A stretch of DNA of 64,000 bases. Source: Sweltsa coloradensis. Taxonomy: Eukaryota > Arthropoda > Insecta > Plecoptera > Chloroperlidae. The notes under the pieces are model-generated. The model was given only the letters and a program-made list of their open reading frames with translations. It made no database searches and was not told the origin of the DNA. The first letter of the stretch is position 1. Every line of letters starts with the position of its first letter. Shown in pieces: positions 47,149-57,900 of this stretch. The position numbers and the translations under genes were made by a program. The stretch lies in NCBI GenBank assembly GCA_024449915.1, contig JAMZAV010004992.1:1-64000 (forward strand). The letters run 5' to 3'.

Positions 47149-47575
47149 CCAGCGGTTTAGCCGAGGTAGTTTAACCGGTTCCCAGTAGAACACCAAAGTT
47201 AAGCAGCCTCCGGGCGTGGTCAGGGGTAGAGTGGATGACCGCTCTGCCCTGGAACTCACACCGCTGGTTAGAGCAGATGGAGGGTTCGAGAGCTAGTGTA
47301 ACGGCTTCGTTCTCCTTGACATCTGCTCGGCAGTCCGGGTTAGTAGAGGAACCTACATGACTGTCAAAGTTACACCGTCCTTTTGGATGGAACGTTAAGC
47401 AGTTGGAGCCCTTGGTACTTTTCGAAAGGAGTACGTGACGGTACTTGGTTTCCCTCCTCCCTTCTGATCATATTTTATCCTCATCTATCACCAATCATCG
47501 TCTCGAATAGCCTTAGTACAATAATATGAGATGTTATGCAATAACCAATCAACCAATCAATCAATCCTGTGTGAT
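47149..47575 (+). mobile_element. 5S-rRNA-derived SINE
   Basis: The first 119 nt (47149-47267) have 5S rRNA features. A terminal stem CCAGCGGT / ACCGCTGG is present. AAGTTAAGC (box A) and GGATGACCGC (box C) lie in the right places with CGGGCGTGGTCAG between. A body follows with GTCCTTTTGGATGGAACGTT and TACTTTTCGAAAGGAGTACG. The tail is (AATC)n, ACCAATCAATCAATC. A full-length 5S head plus unrelated body and simple-repeat tail is the structure of 5S-type (SINE3-like) retroposons. Confidence 0.75.
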
Positions 47576-47785
47576 ATCGAGGGATAGACTGTGTCACTAC
47601 AGACCAGCTCCAGCAGTGACTGCCTACATGTTAATTCTATTTGGTACATTTAATTCGACTGGCATTCTTATTCGTAAGGTTTAGTTTCATTTATCCTTCT
47701 CTTTTATTAACGTGTATTTTGTTTAGAAACATTAAGGTTTGTTGTTACTTAATGCCTCACTAGGCAGTTCCCCTAGACCAGAGGC

Positions 47786-48253
47786 CTGGCGCGTAAGAAC
47801 GTTTTGAAAGTAGAGGGGGGGGGGCTGTTTGCAGATTTTGTGGGCGGAAGCTGGGGTCTGGGGCAAAGCCCCAGCCGCCGGAGACCCTTTCGCCAGAGGC
47901 GAAATAAAATTTACCATACCACAGTTATTTTGTCAAGTTTGTACTGACTCGGACTCTGTAAACGATGTTTTACAGCAACTATCTGCTAGCTAAAAACTCA
48001 AAAAATTATGTGAAGTGGCCCATGTTAGTAAATCTCTACCTAATTTTAGATGTAATCATGAAGTATACAGGTAAACATATTCGTTTAAGCAAGTTGACTG
48101 TCGAATTGTATAAGTGTATGTGCATATTTACTACTGAATTTATGGGATTAATATTTAACTCACTTTAGTTTCGCCCCCCCCCCCTTCACCCTTTGGACCA
48201 AACTTGGGGGAGTATTGCCCCCCCCGGCCCCCCATCCGGTTCCTACGCCCCTG
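47786..48253. mobile_element. hAT-type MITE, copy 2
   Basis: 468 bp from CTGGCGCGTAAGAACG to CGGTTCCTACGCCCCTG. An imperfect 8-bp duplication CCAGAGGC / CCAGAGGT flanks it (47778-47785, 48254-48261). Shares its interior with 11299-11724. Long G and C runs lie just inside the ends. Confidence 0.75.
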
Positions 48254-48261
48254 CCAGAGGT

Positions 48262-48560
48262 GAAGCTATTCGGAAAAATCGGAAAAAACATGTAGGTGTT
48301 ATAAGCCGAAGACATTTTTTTTAAATCGAAAATAATCGTAAAATTGCCATTTTCATAAGAAATAATTTTTTGATTGCGCTCAAAAACGTGGCAGTTTTTA
48401 GTTCAGAGATTTCGAAGGCCTCCACAAAATTGCATCGCAATTGGAGTATCGGTTTAGCCGGAATCGTTATAACAGACAAACAAAAATACAAACAGAAATA
48501 AAAACATTTCGGATTTTTTCTCCTGTATAGTTAAATGAAATCTTCGTTTCGCTCCTCTTA
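48262..48560 (-). repeat. Divergent HINE-related fragment
   Basis: The order of blocks is that of the family: ATCGTAAAATTGCCATTTTC, AGAAATAATTTTTTGATTG, AAAAACGTGGCAG, TTCAGAGATTTCGAAGG, AGACAAACAAAAAT, then AAATCTTCGTTTCGCTCCTC. Sequence identity is clearly lower than among copies 1-9. Confidence 0.5.
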
Positions 48561-50223
48561 TTAGTTTTGAACTAGTTTTTAGTGTGCTTTACTTTCTGCA
48601 CCGCAGTAGGTAGTAAGCCACTGGGGCGTCAAAGATGGCGGCCAAGTAAGCAAGTATTTTCATGTTTGGGGGTGTGGGGGAACTTCCCCCAACCTTCCCC
48701 CACCCTCCCCCTCTATTCCCTTCATCGCCCCTTCCACCCCACCCAAAATGCAAGAAGGTTTAGGGGCATATGTAAACTAGGCACCCCCCACCCCATCCCC
48801 CAAGATCCACACAAGAGTCGGGCTAATGTAACCTAATTACCCCTTGACTTATTTAACATAATGGGGACGGAATCATTTTATTTTATAAGCAGTGGAATAT
48901 CACAACCTTCCTCGACAAAGGTTTCGCACTGACTGGTAAATTCTTGTCATGGTTGGCTATGACCCCCTCTTCCAGAAGAAAGCAGCGCTGTGATTGGCTG
49001 ACACGTATGAGTCCCGCCCCCCAACCTTCATGCACACTCGGCCATGGGGCAATCTTGTCCTTCAAACAGCTGAGACTTGGTAAAGTGAGTGCTCAGCATA
49101 AATTCTTATTAGAACTCAAATATACAAAAGCCCCTTTTAAACATTTGAAAATATCTAGTTCTTTTGATTATTGGAATGCTCTCCCATGACCTAGCCCTTC
49201 AATTACCTAGCATAACTGTCTGTGGAATGCTTTTAGCTAAGATTACAGTCATCAATTTACTTTGAATGTATTTGTCCTTCTGAGTTTTAAATGACATAGT
49301 AAAATCCTTACAAACTGTTCAAAATTTACCCATGTCGAAACATAAATTTATAGCCTACAAGCACTGTGTCAAATCAGTCAAGGAATGCTTTAAGCCCTAC
49401 TTGGGGCTCTCTCACCTAGTTAGTTGTTCCATGCAACACACCAACCAATAGTACATCAATCTTGTTTCAACATATTATTTATTAGGGGCAAGCACATTTT
49501 GTTTGTAACTAGAAGAGAAAACTATTCCTACATGTCATGCAAGTTTATTGCTGTATAGAAAACCCATCCCTATTGTGTCCTGAAACCTAACCATAAAATG
49601 TAAATATATCCATTACCGATTTCTACAAGTTTATGATCTTTTAGAAAGTGTACACCTTATTACACCAGGGGTCTCTTTAGAAATACCCTTACTAAGTGCT
49701 CTATTCATAGGGGGTTGCATGTTTTCTAGTTTTGATGTTGGGTTAAAATATGAGAATCCATTATGTCCAGTACAGGGTAAGACAACTTCACATTCCAGAC
49801 ATCATCAGAGATGAACACTTCTCTCTCAAAACATAATAGTGTAGGACTAATGCAAGTATCTTGTTTGCATTTCTTACATTTATCACTGTCAGACAAACTG
49901 AAGAATATGGGGACCAATAAATTCATTGCAAGGTAAGACATCACATTCCAGACACTGCACAAATAAGATTAAGGGCTCACATCCATCACTGTCCACATAA
50001 ATGTTTCAGATTCCAAGCTAATAAAAAAATACAATTGAAGTATTGTGCCCTATGGAAACAGTGACCCAACTTTCATCTGGTGTATTACAAGATTTTTCAT
50101 GTCCAAACTTGTCGGTTGGTGCCCTAAGGCAAAACTCAGGTGTAGCATCATATTCAAACTTCTTGACCGTTGCTGCCCTGCAGCTATTTCAAAAAGAGGG
50201 GGTAGGGGAGTGTATTGCGCCCC
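48561..50223. other. Upstream region of the Polinton-associated gene
   Basis: No gene is recognised. A minus-strand frame at 49962-49726 has KCKKCKQDTC and two similar VWN stretches, matched by a near-duplicate GGTAAGACA.C..CACATTCC at about 49775 and 49933, but I cannot identify it. If the Polinton has a left terminal inverted repeat it should lie here; the matching right end is outside the window. Confidence 0.35.
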
Positions 50224-50260
50224 TATAAAACCTGAGCAGTCTGCTGAAAATTTATCAGTC
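50224..50260 (+). promoter_or_regulatory. Core promoter: TATA box and TCAGT initiator
   Basis: TATAAAA starts at 50224 and TCAGTC at 50255-50260 puts the initiator A 33 bp after the first T, the classical spacing of arthropod TATA-Inr promoters. A 5' UTR of about 178 nt leads to the ATG at 50435. Confidence 0.65.
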
Positions 50261-50434
50261 ATCTGGCAGAAGCTATCTACGTTTGATCTACCCGGCGAAG
50301 TGATCGTGTGCCTTGCGAGTGTGGACGAGTGCTGCCGTGTGTTGCTACGTGTTTTTAAGACAATGAGCGTGTATTATTTTATTTTAAAGTGCAGTGTTTT
50401 TTTTTTAATTTAATTATTTTTTTAAAATTATAAC

Positions 50435-50766
50435 ATGGATATGCCAGTGATAGACGTGGAGGAAACTATTGGTGGGGATGTTCATAGTGACTATAACTTT
50501 GTAAATAATATTCTATCGTCTTCTCAATTAATTTCCAATATTGACACAAGTGATTTATTACCAAACGAAAACCTGGACTTGAACATTATTTTAAACAATT
50601 TAAGCGGTGTACAAAGTGATAATGACTGTGACATTGTAAATAATTTTAATATCAGTGATTTATTGGACAATTTAAGCCAAGCAACTTCATCACAAACAGA
50701 AGCGATTCTTGGTGATTTAGTGAAAAAAGCGTGTGAGGAACACAACATTGGCACAGAACCGCAGGG
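50435..50766 (+). CDS. Exon A: acidic Asn-rich N-terminal region
   Basis: ATG at 50435 in a clear initiator-promoter context, 110 codons plus two bases, then GTAAGT. The product is rich in Asn, Asp and Ser, with three imperfect copies of an N-x-I/L-x-x-L-L/N-N-L motif (NNILSS, NIILNNLSG, NISDLLDNLSQ). No domain is recognised. The phase (2) joins in frame to exons B and C. It probably forms the N-terminal extension of the polymerase product encoded downstream, or a host gene captured by or fused to the element. Confidence 0.6.
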
Positions 50767-50819
50767 GTAAGTCAATATTTTTGTTAATTATAGCTTTTAT
50801 TCCTACACTAGTATTTACC

Positions 50820-51490
50820 CAATATTTTAATTATTGAAGAGTAGGCCTGCTTATTTATTTTTTATTATAAAATATATTTTTCAATTATTTAAATATTTTG
50901 TAATTTTGTAATTTTTTCTGAATACCTCTTCAAGTATCATAAGGCTTCCAGATATTTTTTAATAATGGATTGCAGTGTGGTATTTTGTAGTCAGACAGTG
51001 TGTCGGTTATAAAATGTAATACTTATTCATTCTATAATTTCCCAACAAATTTAATAATTTGAATCTTAACCTTAGGGACTTTGAAAACCATTTAGTAGTT
51101 ATCATGAATATAAATAAAATATTCAACTAAAACTGCAATAATTGAAGAGTACTATCATTTTTATTTTATCATTTTTTACTATAAAAGTTATTTGTCAATT
51201 ATTTAAATACATTTTAATTTTTTAATTTTTTTACTGAATACCTCTTCAAGTATTATGAGACTTTCATTTTTTTTTTAAATAATGGATTGCAGTGTGGTTT
51301 GACGAAATCCATATTTGTACAACGTATAAATTTACGGATGAATAAAGAATAACTGAACTGAACTGAACTGAACTGAACTGTAGTCAGACAGTGTGTAGAT
51401 TTTAATAAGTAATTATTCTATTATTCCAAAAAAGTTTAATAATTTGAATTTAACCTTAGGGATTTTGAAAACCATAAAAAAGTATAACGC
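50820..51490. repeat. Intronic tandem duplication, two units of about 300 bp
   Basis: 50820-51100 and 51137-51480 share GAATACCTCTTCAAGTAT, AATAATGGATTGCAGTGTGG, TAGTCAGACAGTGTGT and TTAACCTTAGGGA.TTTGAAA. The second unit has an 83-bp insertion. Confidence 0.75.
51298..51380 (+). mobile_element. Short retroposon tail with (AACTG)n
   Basis: An 83-bp stretch, TTTGACGAAATCCATATTTG to AATAAAGAATAACTGAACTG, ends in five to six AACTG units. It is present in only one unit of the duplicated intron, hence an insertion after the duplication. It looks like a 5'-truncated non-LTR tail. Confidence 0.6.
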
Positions 51491-51529
51491 TGAACAATCA
51501 AAATAAGTTTTTTTCTTTTTAAATTATAG

Positions 51530-51649
51530 AGAGCAAGAAGGAGGCAGCCTAACCAATGTCGCTCTAGTTCCTGAATTAGCAACACCAAGACCGAGATATG
51601 GTAGACTGTCTCTAAAAAATTACAAGCGTCGACAGAACCAGCATCTACG
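51530..51649 (+). CDS. Exon B (duplicated cassette)
   Basis: Acceptor AAATTATAG, donor GTAAAT, 120 nt, phase 2 on both sides and open. Reads EQEGGSLTN through RPRYGRLSLKNYKRR. Exon C repeats the same beginning and end. The basic RYGRLSLKNYKR block may be a nucleic-acid-contacting or nuclear-localisation stretch; that is a guess. Confidence 0.65.
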
Positions 51650-51835
51650 GTAAATCAATATTATATTACACTATTTACAAATTAGATATCATCATGTAAC
51701 AACTAGGTTATTTTCTCAAAAACTTATTTTTTTTTGTATGAAATTAAAATTAGAGACAAATTAATGTTATTTGTGTGTTTGCAAGTCACTATCACTCAAC
51801 AAATCAGAATAAAGTTTATATTTTTTAAATTGTAG

Positions 51836-51985
51836 AGAACAAGAAGGAGGCAACCTGCCCTCTGGAACACCACCAGTCATCGCCGACGTAGCACCGGTCA
51901 TTGCCGACGTAGAGGCAGCTAGGCCAAGATATGGTAGACTGTCACTAAAAAATTACAAGCGTCCACATCCAGACCAGCATTTAGG
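51836..51985 (+). CDS. Exon C (duplicate of exon B)
   Basis: Acceptor TAAATTGTAG, donor GTAAGT, 150 nt, phase 2 on both sides. Begins EQEGGNLPS, ends RPRYGRLSLKNYKRP. The 30 extra nt include an internal duplication (VIADVAPVIADVEA). The following intron also resembles that of exon B, so exon and intron were duplicated together (unit about 306 bp). Confidence 0.65.
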
Positions 51986-52287
51986 GTAAGTAGATAATCA
52001 TTTCTTAAAAATTCGTCGTACAATTTATGGATTAGATAATATTATCATTTAACAATTCGTAGTGTAGGCCTATTTTCAAAAATTATAATTTTCTCTGTAT
52101 TTCTAAGTAAAGGAAAATGCAAGTTGCTTGTCACAAACTAAAACGTTCACTTCATTATTTAAAATATTTATATAAAAGTAAAGTTAAAAGCAATATTTCT
52201 TTAATTTAACATTAAATGACTTTAAAATAATGTGTTTTATTATTCTTATTAATAATATTGAATGATAGCAAATGAAAAAAAAAGTGT

Positions 52288-52359
52288 GCCCCGACTGGGG
52301 ATCGAACCCAGAACCTCTGTCTCAATACGCCATGGCTCTACCAATTGAGCTACCGGGAC
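52288..52359 (-). tRNA. tRNA-like sequence, probably not functional
   Basis: 72 nt with acceptor stem GTCCCGG / TCGGGGC, D arm AGCTCAATTGGTAGAGC, and T arm CTGGGTTCGATCCCCAG. The anticodon stem is mismatched (ATGGC against GACAG). The loop GTATTGA would give anticodon ATT, unusual for Asn. I read it as a tRNA pseudogene or a tRNA-type SINE head lying in an intron. Confidence 0.45.
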
Positions 52360-52445
52360 ACGGAACATACCCTCACTAAATTGCTATTTGTTGTGACTGT
52401 TGAAATCCATGATATGAATTATTATTATTTAGCCCGATTCAAAAG

Positions 52446-52558
52446 AAAGTGGCACTTAGCAGAAAACCAGCCCGTGAATGATGAAGCCGTCGAAATAACC
52501 CAAGGGCCCAATCACCAACCACAGCGTCAAGCTACGTCAACAAACAAATACATGTGGG
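52446..52558 (+). CDS. Exon D (tentative)
   Basis: The frame KWHLAENQPVNDEA to NKYMW is open to a good GTAAGT donor at 52559. Its phase-1 end matches the acceptor of exon E. The start is doubtful: the strong acceptor TATTATTTAG (52432) gives a stop in the frame carried from exon C, whereas the weak CAAAAG (52445) keeps the frame. Confidence 0.45.
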
Positions 52559-52705
52559 GTAAGTTAAATGTACTGTTCAAACATTTCATTTGCTAAATAC
52601 AAATGTTCTTAATTTTAAATTGAGGAAGGTTATTAATCACAAATGTTATTTAATGTGAAATCAAATATTCACATGGTGATAAACATGATGCAGTTATATG
52701 TTTCA

Positions 52706-52736
<31 letters not shown>

Positions 52737-52776
52737 TAATAATAATAATTTCAAATTTAAGCTTCGCGGCCGGTAA

Positions 52777-54773
52777 ATATTAACACCAATTATGGTCGGG
52801 GACATTTTCGCCCCCGCGTCGAATATGCTTAATTGCTTTGACGTTTCAGCCCACTGTGTGGGTATCCTAGAAAAACAAGATAATAATTCTAAAAATCTAC
52901 AAAAAATAAAAGCCCAGACATGGTAGAAAACGCCGAGGATATATGGTTCTTCTAAAGTCACCCCCCAAAGCCAGGAGTTCCGTTACGTCCAATTGTAAAC
53001 GCAATAGGTTCCCCCTACCTATGAGTGCGCCTCGCCACTTGCAAAACAGATCCAACCACTTGTGCCAGATATCAAGTCATATATTAAGAACCTCGGTTAT
53101 TTTATTGAATGTCGTAAAGACCGAAACATTCGATGACCAAGACTTGATGGTAAGTTTTGAACATTGTGGTCATTGTTTACTTAATATTCAGTGCCAGAAG
53201 CAATGAAGGTGGTACGGGAAAGATTCCTTTGGCAAAACACATCCAGACTTAATTCAAACATTGTCTGGAATCCACATTCTTTGTTTTTGAGGGACAGTGT
53301 ATCAACAAACTGAAGGCCACTCCCAATGGCAGCCCTTTTCTCCAGTACGTAGCAATCTCTTTTTTGATGATTCGAGTCCAAAGCCACTGGACCGCGGCCC
53401 ACTGAGCCAAAGATTTGGGTTGCGATATGTGGATGACATCCCTTTTTGCAGTGTTTGGCCCATGGTAGGGAAACACTACATGCATTTTTGTCTATTGAAT
53501 AGATCCTTCCAAGCATTCAGTTCAATATGGAATTAGAGACGAATGGCCAACAGCTTTTCTGGATATTCTAGTCACGAGAGGAAAAAATACCTGGACAGCC
53601 GTTTATTCGCAAGCCACTCATACCAAACTTGTACCTGTCATGAGAATCCATTCACACCGCCACAGAACAGTCTGTTATTAACACGCTGGTAACACCGAGC
53701 TTATAGACTGTCAGCCGAAGCAAGTTTGGAAAAAGGAAAGGTGTACTCAGAGAAGCATTTATAAACAATTGGCATACAGTAATGCAACCATCAACAGGGG
53801 CTTTAAACGGCCACAGAGACAAGATAAACAGAGCTGATGTTGAAGATGAGGTGACGAGTACATCACGAGAGCCTTCCTGCCTACGTGAAAAGTACACGAC
53901 GGACAGAATCGGTGCGCATTTTAGCTAAAAAAGAGATCAAAACTGTTTATTACTCCATTTTTTCTTTCAAAAGTATTTAGCCAAATTTGATGAAGCCAGT
54001 CAAAGATATGTCATTCCACTGCAAGAGATGGGTTACCAAATTCCTTGCAAGTGTGGGTTGTTTATATAGGCCAAACATGCAGGACAGTGGGAAAACAAGA
54101 CTTAAAGACATAAAGCTCTTGTAGGCATGCTCGAGAAAGAACAGTCAGCGGTGCTAAACATGCTTGTGAAAAATTGTTAACAATCCAAAGACATGAAATT
54201 CTGTTTGAGAGTGCCACAATAGTTTGCAAAGGAGCTCGTTTACTTCCAAGATTGGTTTTTAGAGAGTCCATTGAAATGCTAAAAACACCAAAACACATTT
54301 TAATGGTGAGGGTGGGGTTAAGCTGAGCGGGTCGTGGGCGCCTATATGAAAAGGATTCAAGACAACTCCAACGCTGGCCGTATCAAAAATAGTTGCATTA
54401 TCCCCGACATCCTTACTTTACGGTTTCGAATACAGACCTTCTCGTTCCTTCCCGCTGTCCCAGAACTGGATCAGCCCCAAGAAGTGGAGTCAGACGAAGT
54501 GATCGTTTATACGTACCAGAAACTCTAAATGTGAATTTGGTCTTCATTAAGAATGTAAAGCATGTTTATAGAAGGCGGAGCCTGGTCATGGTAACTGTTG
54601 TTTTGTGATTTTGTTTTTCTATGAACGCCTTGTATGAGGCTTATTTTTGTAAGTTTTTAGAAATTAATATCTTGTTTTTCTGAGGATAGCCCACACAAGT
54701 TGGGCTGAACTCAAAAGCAATTAAAGCAGATTCGACGCGGCGAAATGTCCCGACCAATAAATTTTGTTAATAT
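52777..54773 (+). mobile_element. Penelope-like retroelement in an intron
   Basis: About 2.0 kb bounded by inverted ends of about 90 bp (52777-52867 and 54684-54773; AATTGCTTTGACGTTTCAGCC against its complement). Runs of TAA lie directly outside both ends (52706-52750 and 54771-54832). Frameshifted pieces of a Penelope-type reverse transcriptase are readable: TFDDQDLMVSFE, QTEG, LRYVDD (53420-53437), and EIKTVYYS. A GIY-YIG endonuclease-like YIGQTCRTVGK is at 54064-54096. Many stops show it is inactive. Inverted flanks and RT plus GIY-YIG order fit Penelope-like elements. It accounts for nearly all of the exon D-exon E intron. Confidence 0.75.
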
Positions 54774-54902
54774 AATAATAATAATAATAATAATAAATAA
54801 TAATAATAATTAATAATAATAATAATAAACACATTTCTTCCGTAAAATCATCAAGGGGATTTGTTTGTGTCAATATCTAATTTAAATTTATGTCAATTGC
54901 AG

Positions 54903-57900
54903 GGGTCAAGATGTCGGTAACTTGCCAACTAACCCACGAAATTGCTGACGACGGGCTCCATACATCCACTCTCACCAGCAACCGCACCCGGATAGGAAAT
55001 CAACAATCACATAACAACAACATCAACAGGGGGAGGAGGAGGAGGAGGAGGGAGGAGGAGGAGGAGGAGGAGCTGGAAGATCAGCCAAATGCAGCGCGAG
55101 GATTTTCAATCGTAAGTCATACAACCGCAACTAGAAAAATTTTCCGGCACACTCGAAATCGCCATACGATTATTTTCGACAACATCCCATTTGGAACTGA
55201 CCCTCACCAATGGCTTGAGAGAACTTTCAACAATCTGCAATATCTAACTGAGATCTGCAAATATATCCCTCTGACAAGTCAGCTTCCAGTTTGCAGTGCA
55301 GGCTTCACCAGACTAAAACACACAATACATGTTTCGCCATTTCCCAGACTTCTCAACCAACTTAAACGGGGCTGTTATTTAAACGCTGTTGAGAAGGTTA
55401 TTCAAAGTAAGAGGCATTTCTAACATCGGGACCCCTTACAGCACTCTACCACATCTCGAAAGCCACATACGGTAACCGAACGGCGAGTAGCTGCCAAATA
55501 CGTCCTCTGAACGAAGAGTATGTGGCGAGGCCAAGGCCGAGGATCATCGCTATTGATAATGATTGAATCGGAAAAAAAGCTGTGTATGGCTATGGCCTTG
55601 TGTAGGGAAAAGTTTAAAGGATGCCCACCACAAAAGCTCAGGATGTAACCTCTCGTAGAAAAAATCAAACTGACTGTCAAAAGGCCAGGCAGTTGTGTAC
55701 GGCTGCAGGCGTTGATCTCACCTAATGGGGCGGTTATTGCAGAGCTAAGACAATTTCAAGGAAACACATGACAGGATACCAAATAAGTGTATTCACGGAC
55801 CGGAAAGGAAGTGAAGTACTGTTTCAAGGACCATTCACCACAACAGGCCACCCGAGGGAAAACATTGACCTGTACCTATATGACCACCATTACAACGTAA
55901 TAACATCAGTCACTGCGGCATTTGACACCCACTTCTACTGCAGGCCATGTCGTGTACGATTTGAAGTTGTAGGTGGGCATACATGTCTAGATGTATGCTC
56001 CCAGTGTCACAACAGCAACAAGCTGCACAGTGACCTCCTAGTGCCAACAGTAAAAAGTCTCCTCGTGTATCTCGCTCCTGTCAAAGGCAATGAATGTATA
56101 AAAAATCACGTGAAAGCAAACATACACAAATAATCAAAGTGTGATGCAATTTACATAAAATTTGTAGGACACTGTTGTAAATCATTAATTTAAGAGGACC
56201 GTGCAAACCAACATGTGGGGAAAAACCATTGCATCTTTGGTCGTAAATTTTGCACAGAAAACCAAAGTGTTTATGTTGCGACGAAACCTAGAAAAGTGAA
56301 AGGAAAACTGTCAGTATATATTCTATGAATTGAGGCGACTCAGTGCACTCCCAGGAAACAAATGAACAAGTAATGGACATGTGCCGGAATACTTCTTGTA
56401 TCGGAGCAATGTGTGTAGCTTGTATCGAAAACTACCTATTGAATACCTGTGGACGACTGTCACCCGGTGAAGTAAAGAATGTAAGGTTTTTAATGGGAAC
56501 ATCCAGTCAACGAATTCATAGCACACTGCAGGACGAAGAAGGCGCATATAAGAACATGGTTGGCTATAGCACACAACATGAAGGGATTGACGGTCACTTC
56601 ATTTTGAGTCACCTGTGGAGGATCTGACTGGGCACCTGAAATTATAAAGACAGGCGCTAAGCTACTTCTTATGTCATGCAAACGCATGGTTATTTAAAGA
56701 TTCTTTGAATTTTATTCCAATGGCGTTTGAAAAATTTCCCAAAAACATTTAGTTATAACAAACAAAATCAAAAAAGGCAACTTTTCCACATCTCTTTAAC
56801 TGTCCCTGAAAATTACGAGTATGTGGGTCCTATGCCTGACCCTGAATTCTATGGCCGACTAATGTCAAGTAAAGAGCCGCTGCGAGTTCATGGCATGGTT
56901 CTATGACCAAACAGAAACAAAACCAGTGTTGACTTTAAAAAAGATATAAAGGAATATTGTATAGACGATGTAAACCATGACGAGGCAAGCTAGCGCAAAC
57001 TTCAGGGTCAGAATTCCTAGCTTCCACTGGTATTGATTCCCTTCTGGGATGCGATCACTATTGCCGGTTCTTGTATGCAAGTGTATAAGAGAAATTTCCT
57101 TGAGGCTAACACAATACCTCTTTTACCGCCCGGAGGCGCAGGTATGGCTGACCGACAGTAATTTTTCGCCTTATGCTGGCTGCGTTGGGTAGCGCACAGC
57201 GAAGGCATTAATACAGGAACTGCAGAAAATGGCCGCGAAGTAAAATTACCTTGGACGCTTCAAAGAGATGGCTACCATGAGGACGACGCTGGAACAAAAG
57301 AATGTCTATGAAATCAAGGATGTTATTTTCTATGGCTGCCCCCATCCTGCTTTCCATGTCAGGATAGGTAATTAGTCCTGATGTCCAAGACACCAGGGGA
57401 AAACTCTGGAGGGCTACTAAAGCTAAAAGTACAAACTTCTACGGGATGCCGGGGTACCATGTCATCGAAATGTGGGAGTGCGACCTTTAAATAGCTGGAA
57501 AAGAAGCTAATGCTAACTTGAAAGTGTTCCTTGCTAATCATCCTCGACGACATGAAATGCCCTTACATCCTCTAGATGCATTCTTTGGTGGTCGCCCCCA
57601 ACTGTACCAAGACTATTACCATGTTTAAAGAAGGGGAGAAGATACAAACTTGATATCTGTAGCTTAACCCTTCATAATAAGTATGGCCGCTATCCGTTAG
57701 GACACCCCACTTTATATGTAGGAGAAAAGTGTAAATATTTTGTAGGCGGTGACCTCAATAATCTGGATGCTGTTGAAGGGCTTATTAAATGTAGTGTGTT
57801 GCCCCCACCTGACTTGTACCACCCTGTGTTACCAGCTCGTGTTGACGGCAAACTGATCTTTGCATTGTGTAGACAGTGTGCACTTGAGGCGTCAAACAGA

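Noticed and set aside
47149..47267. Functional 5S rRNA gene
   Set aside because: Many differences from 5S in loops and a SINE body with simple-repeat tail attached; no tandem cluster.
52288..52359. Functional tRNA-Asn gene
   Set aside because: The anticodon stem is mismatched and the anticodon ATT is unusual, so it is kept only as a tRNA-like sequence.
53181..53897. Minus-strand frames of 78-111 codons
   Set aside because: Antisense to the Penelope-like reverse transcriptase relic.
40720..54500. 18-bp identity GAAGTGGAGTCAGACGAA between the left edge of Element II and the Penelope-like relic
   Set aside because: The match ends abruptly on both sides and is short enough to be chance at this scale.
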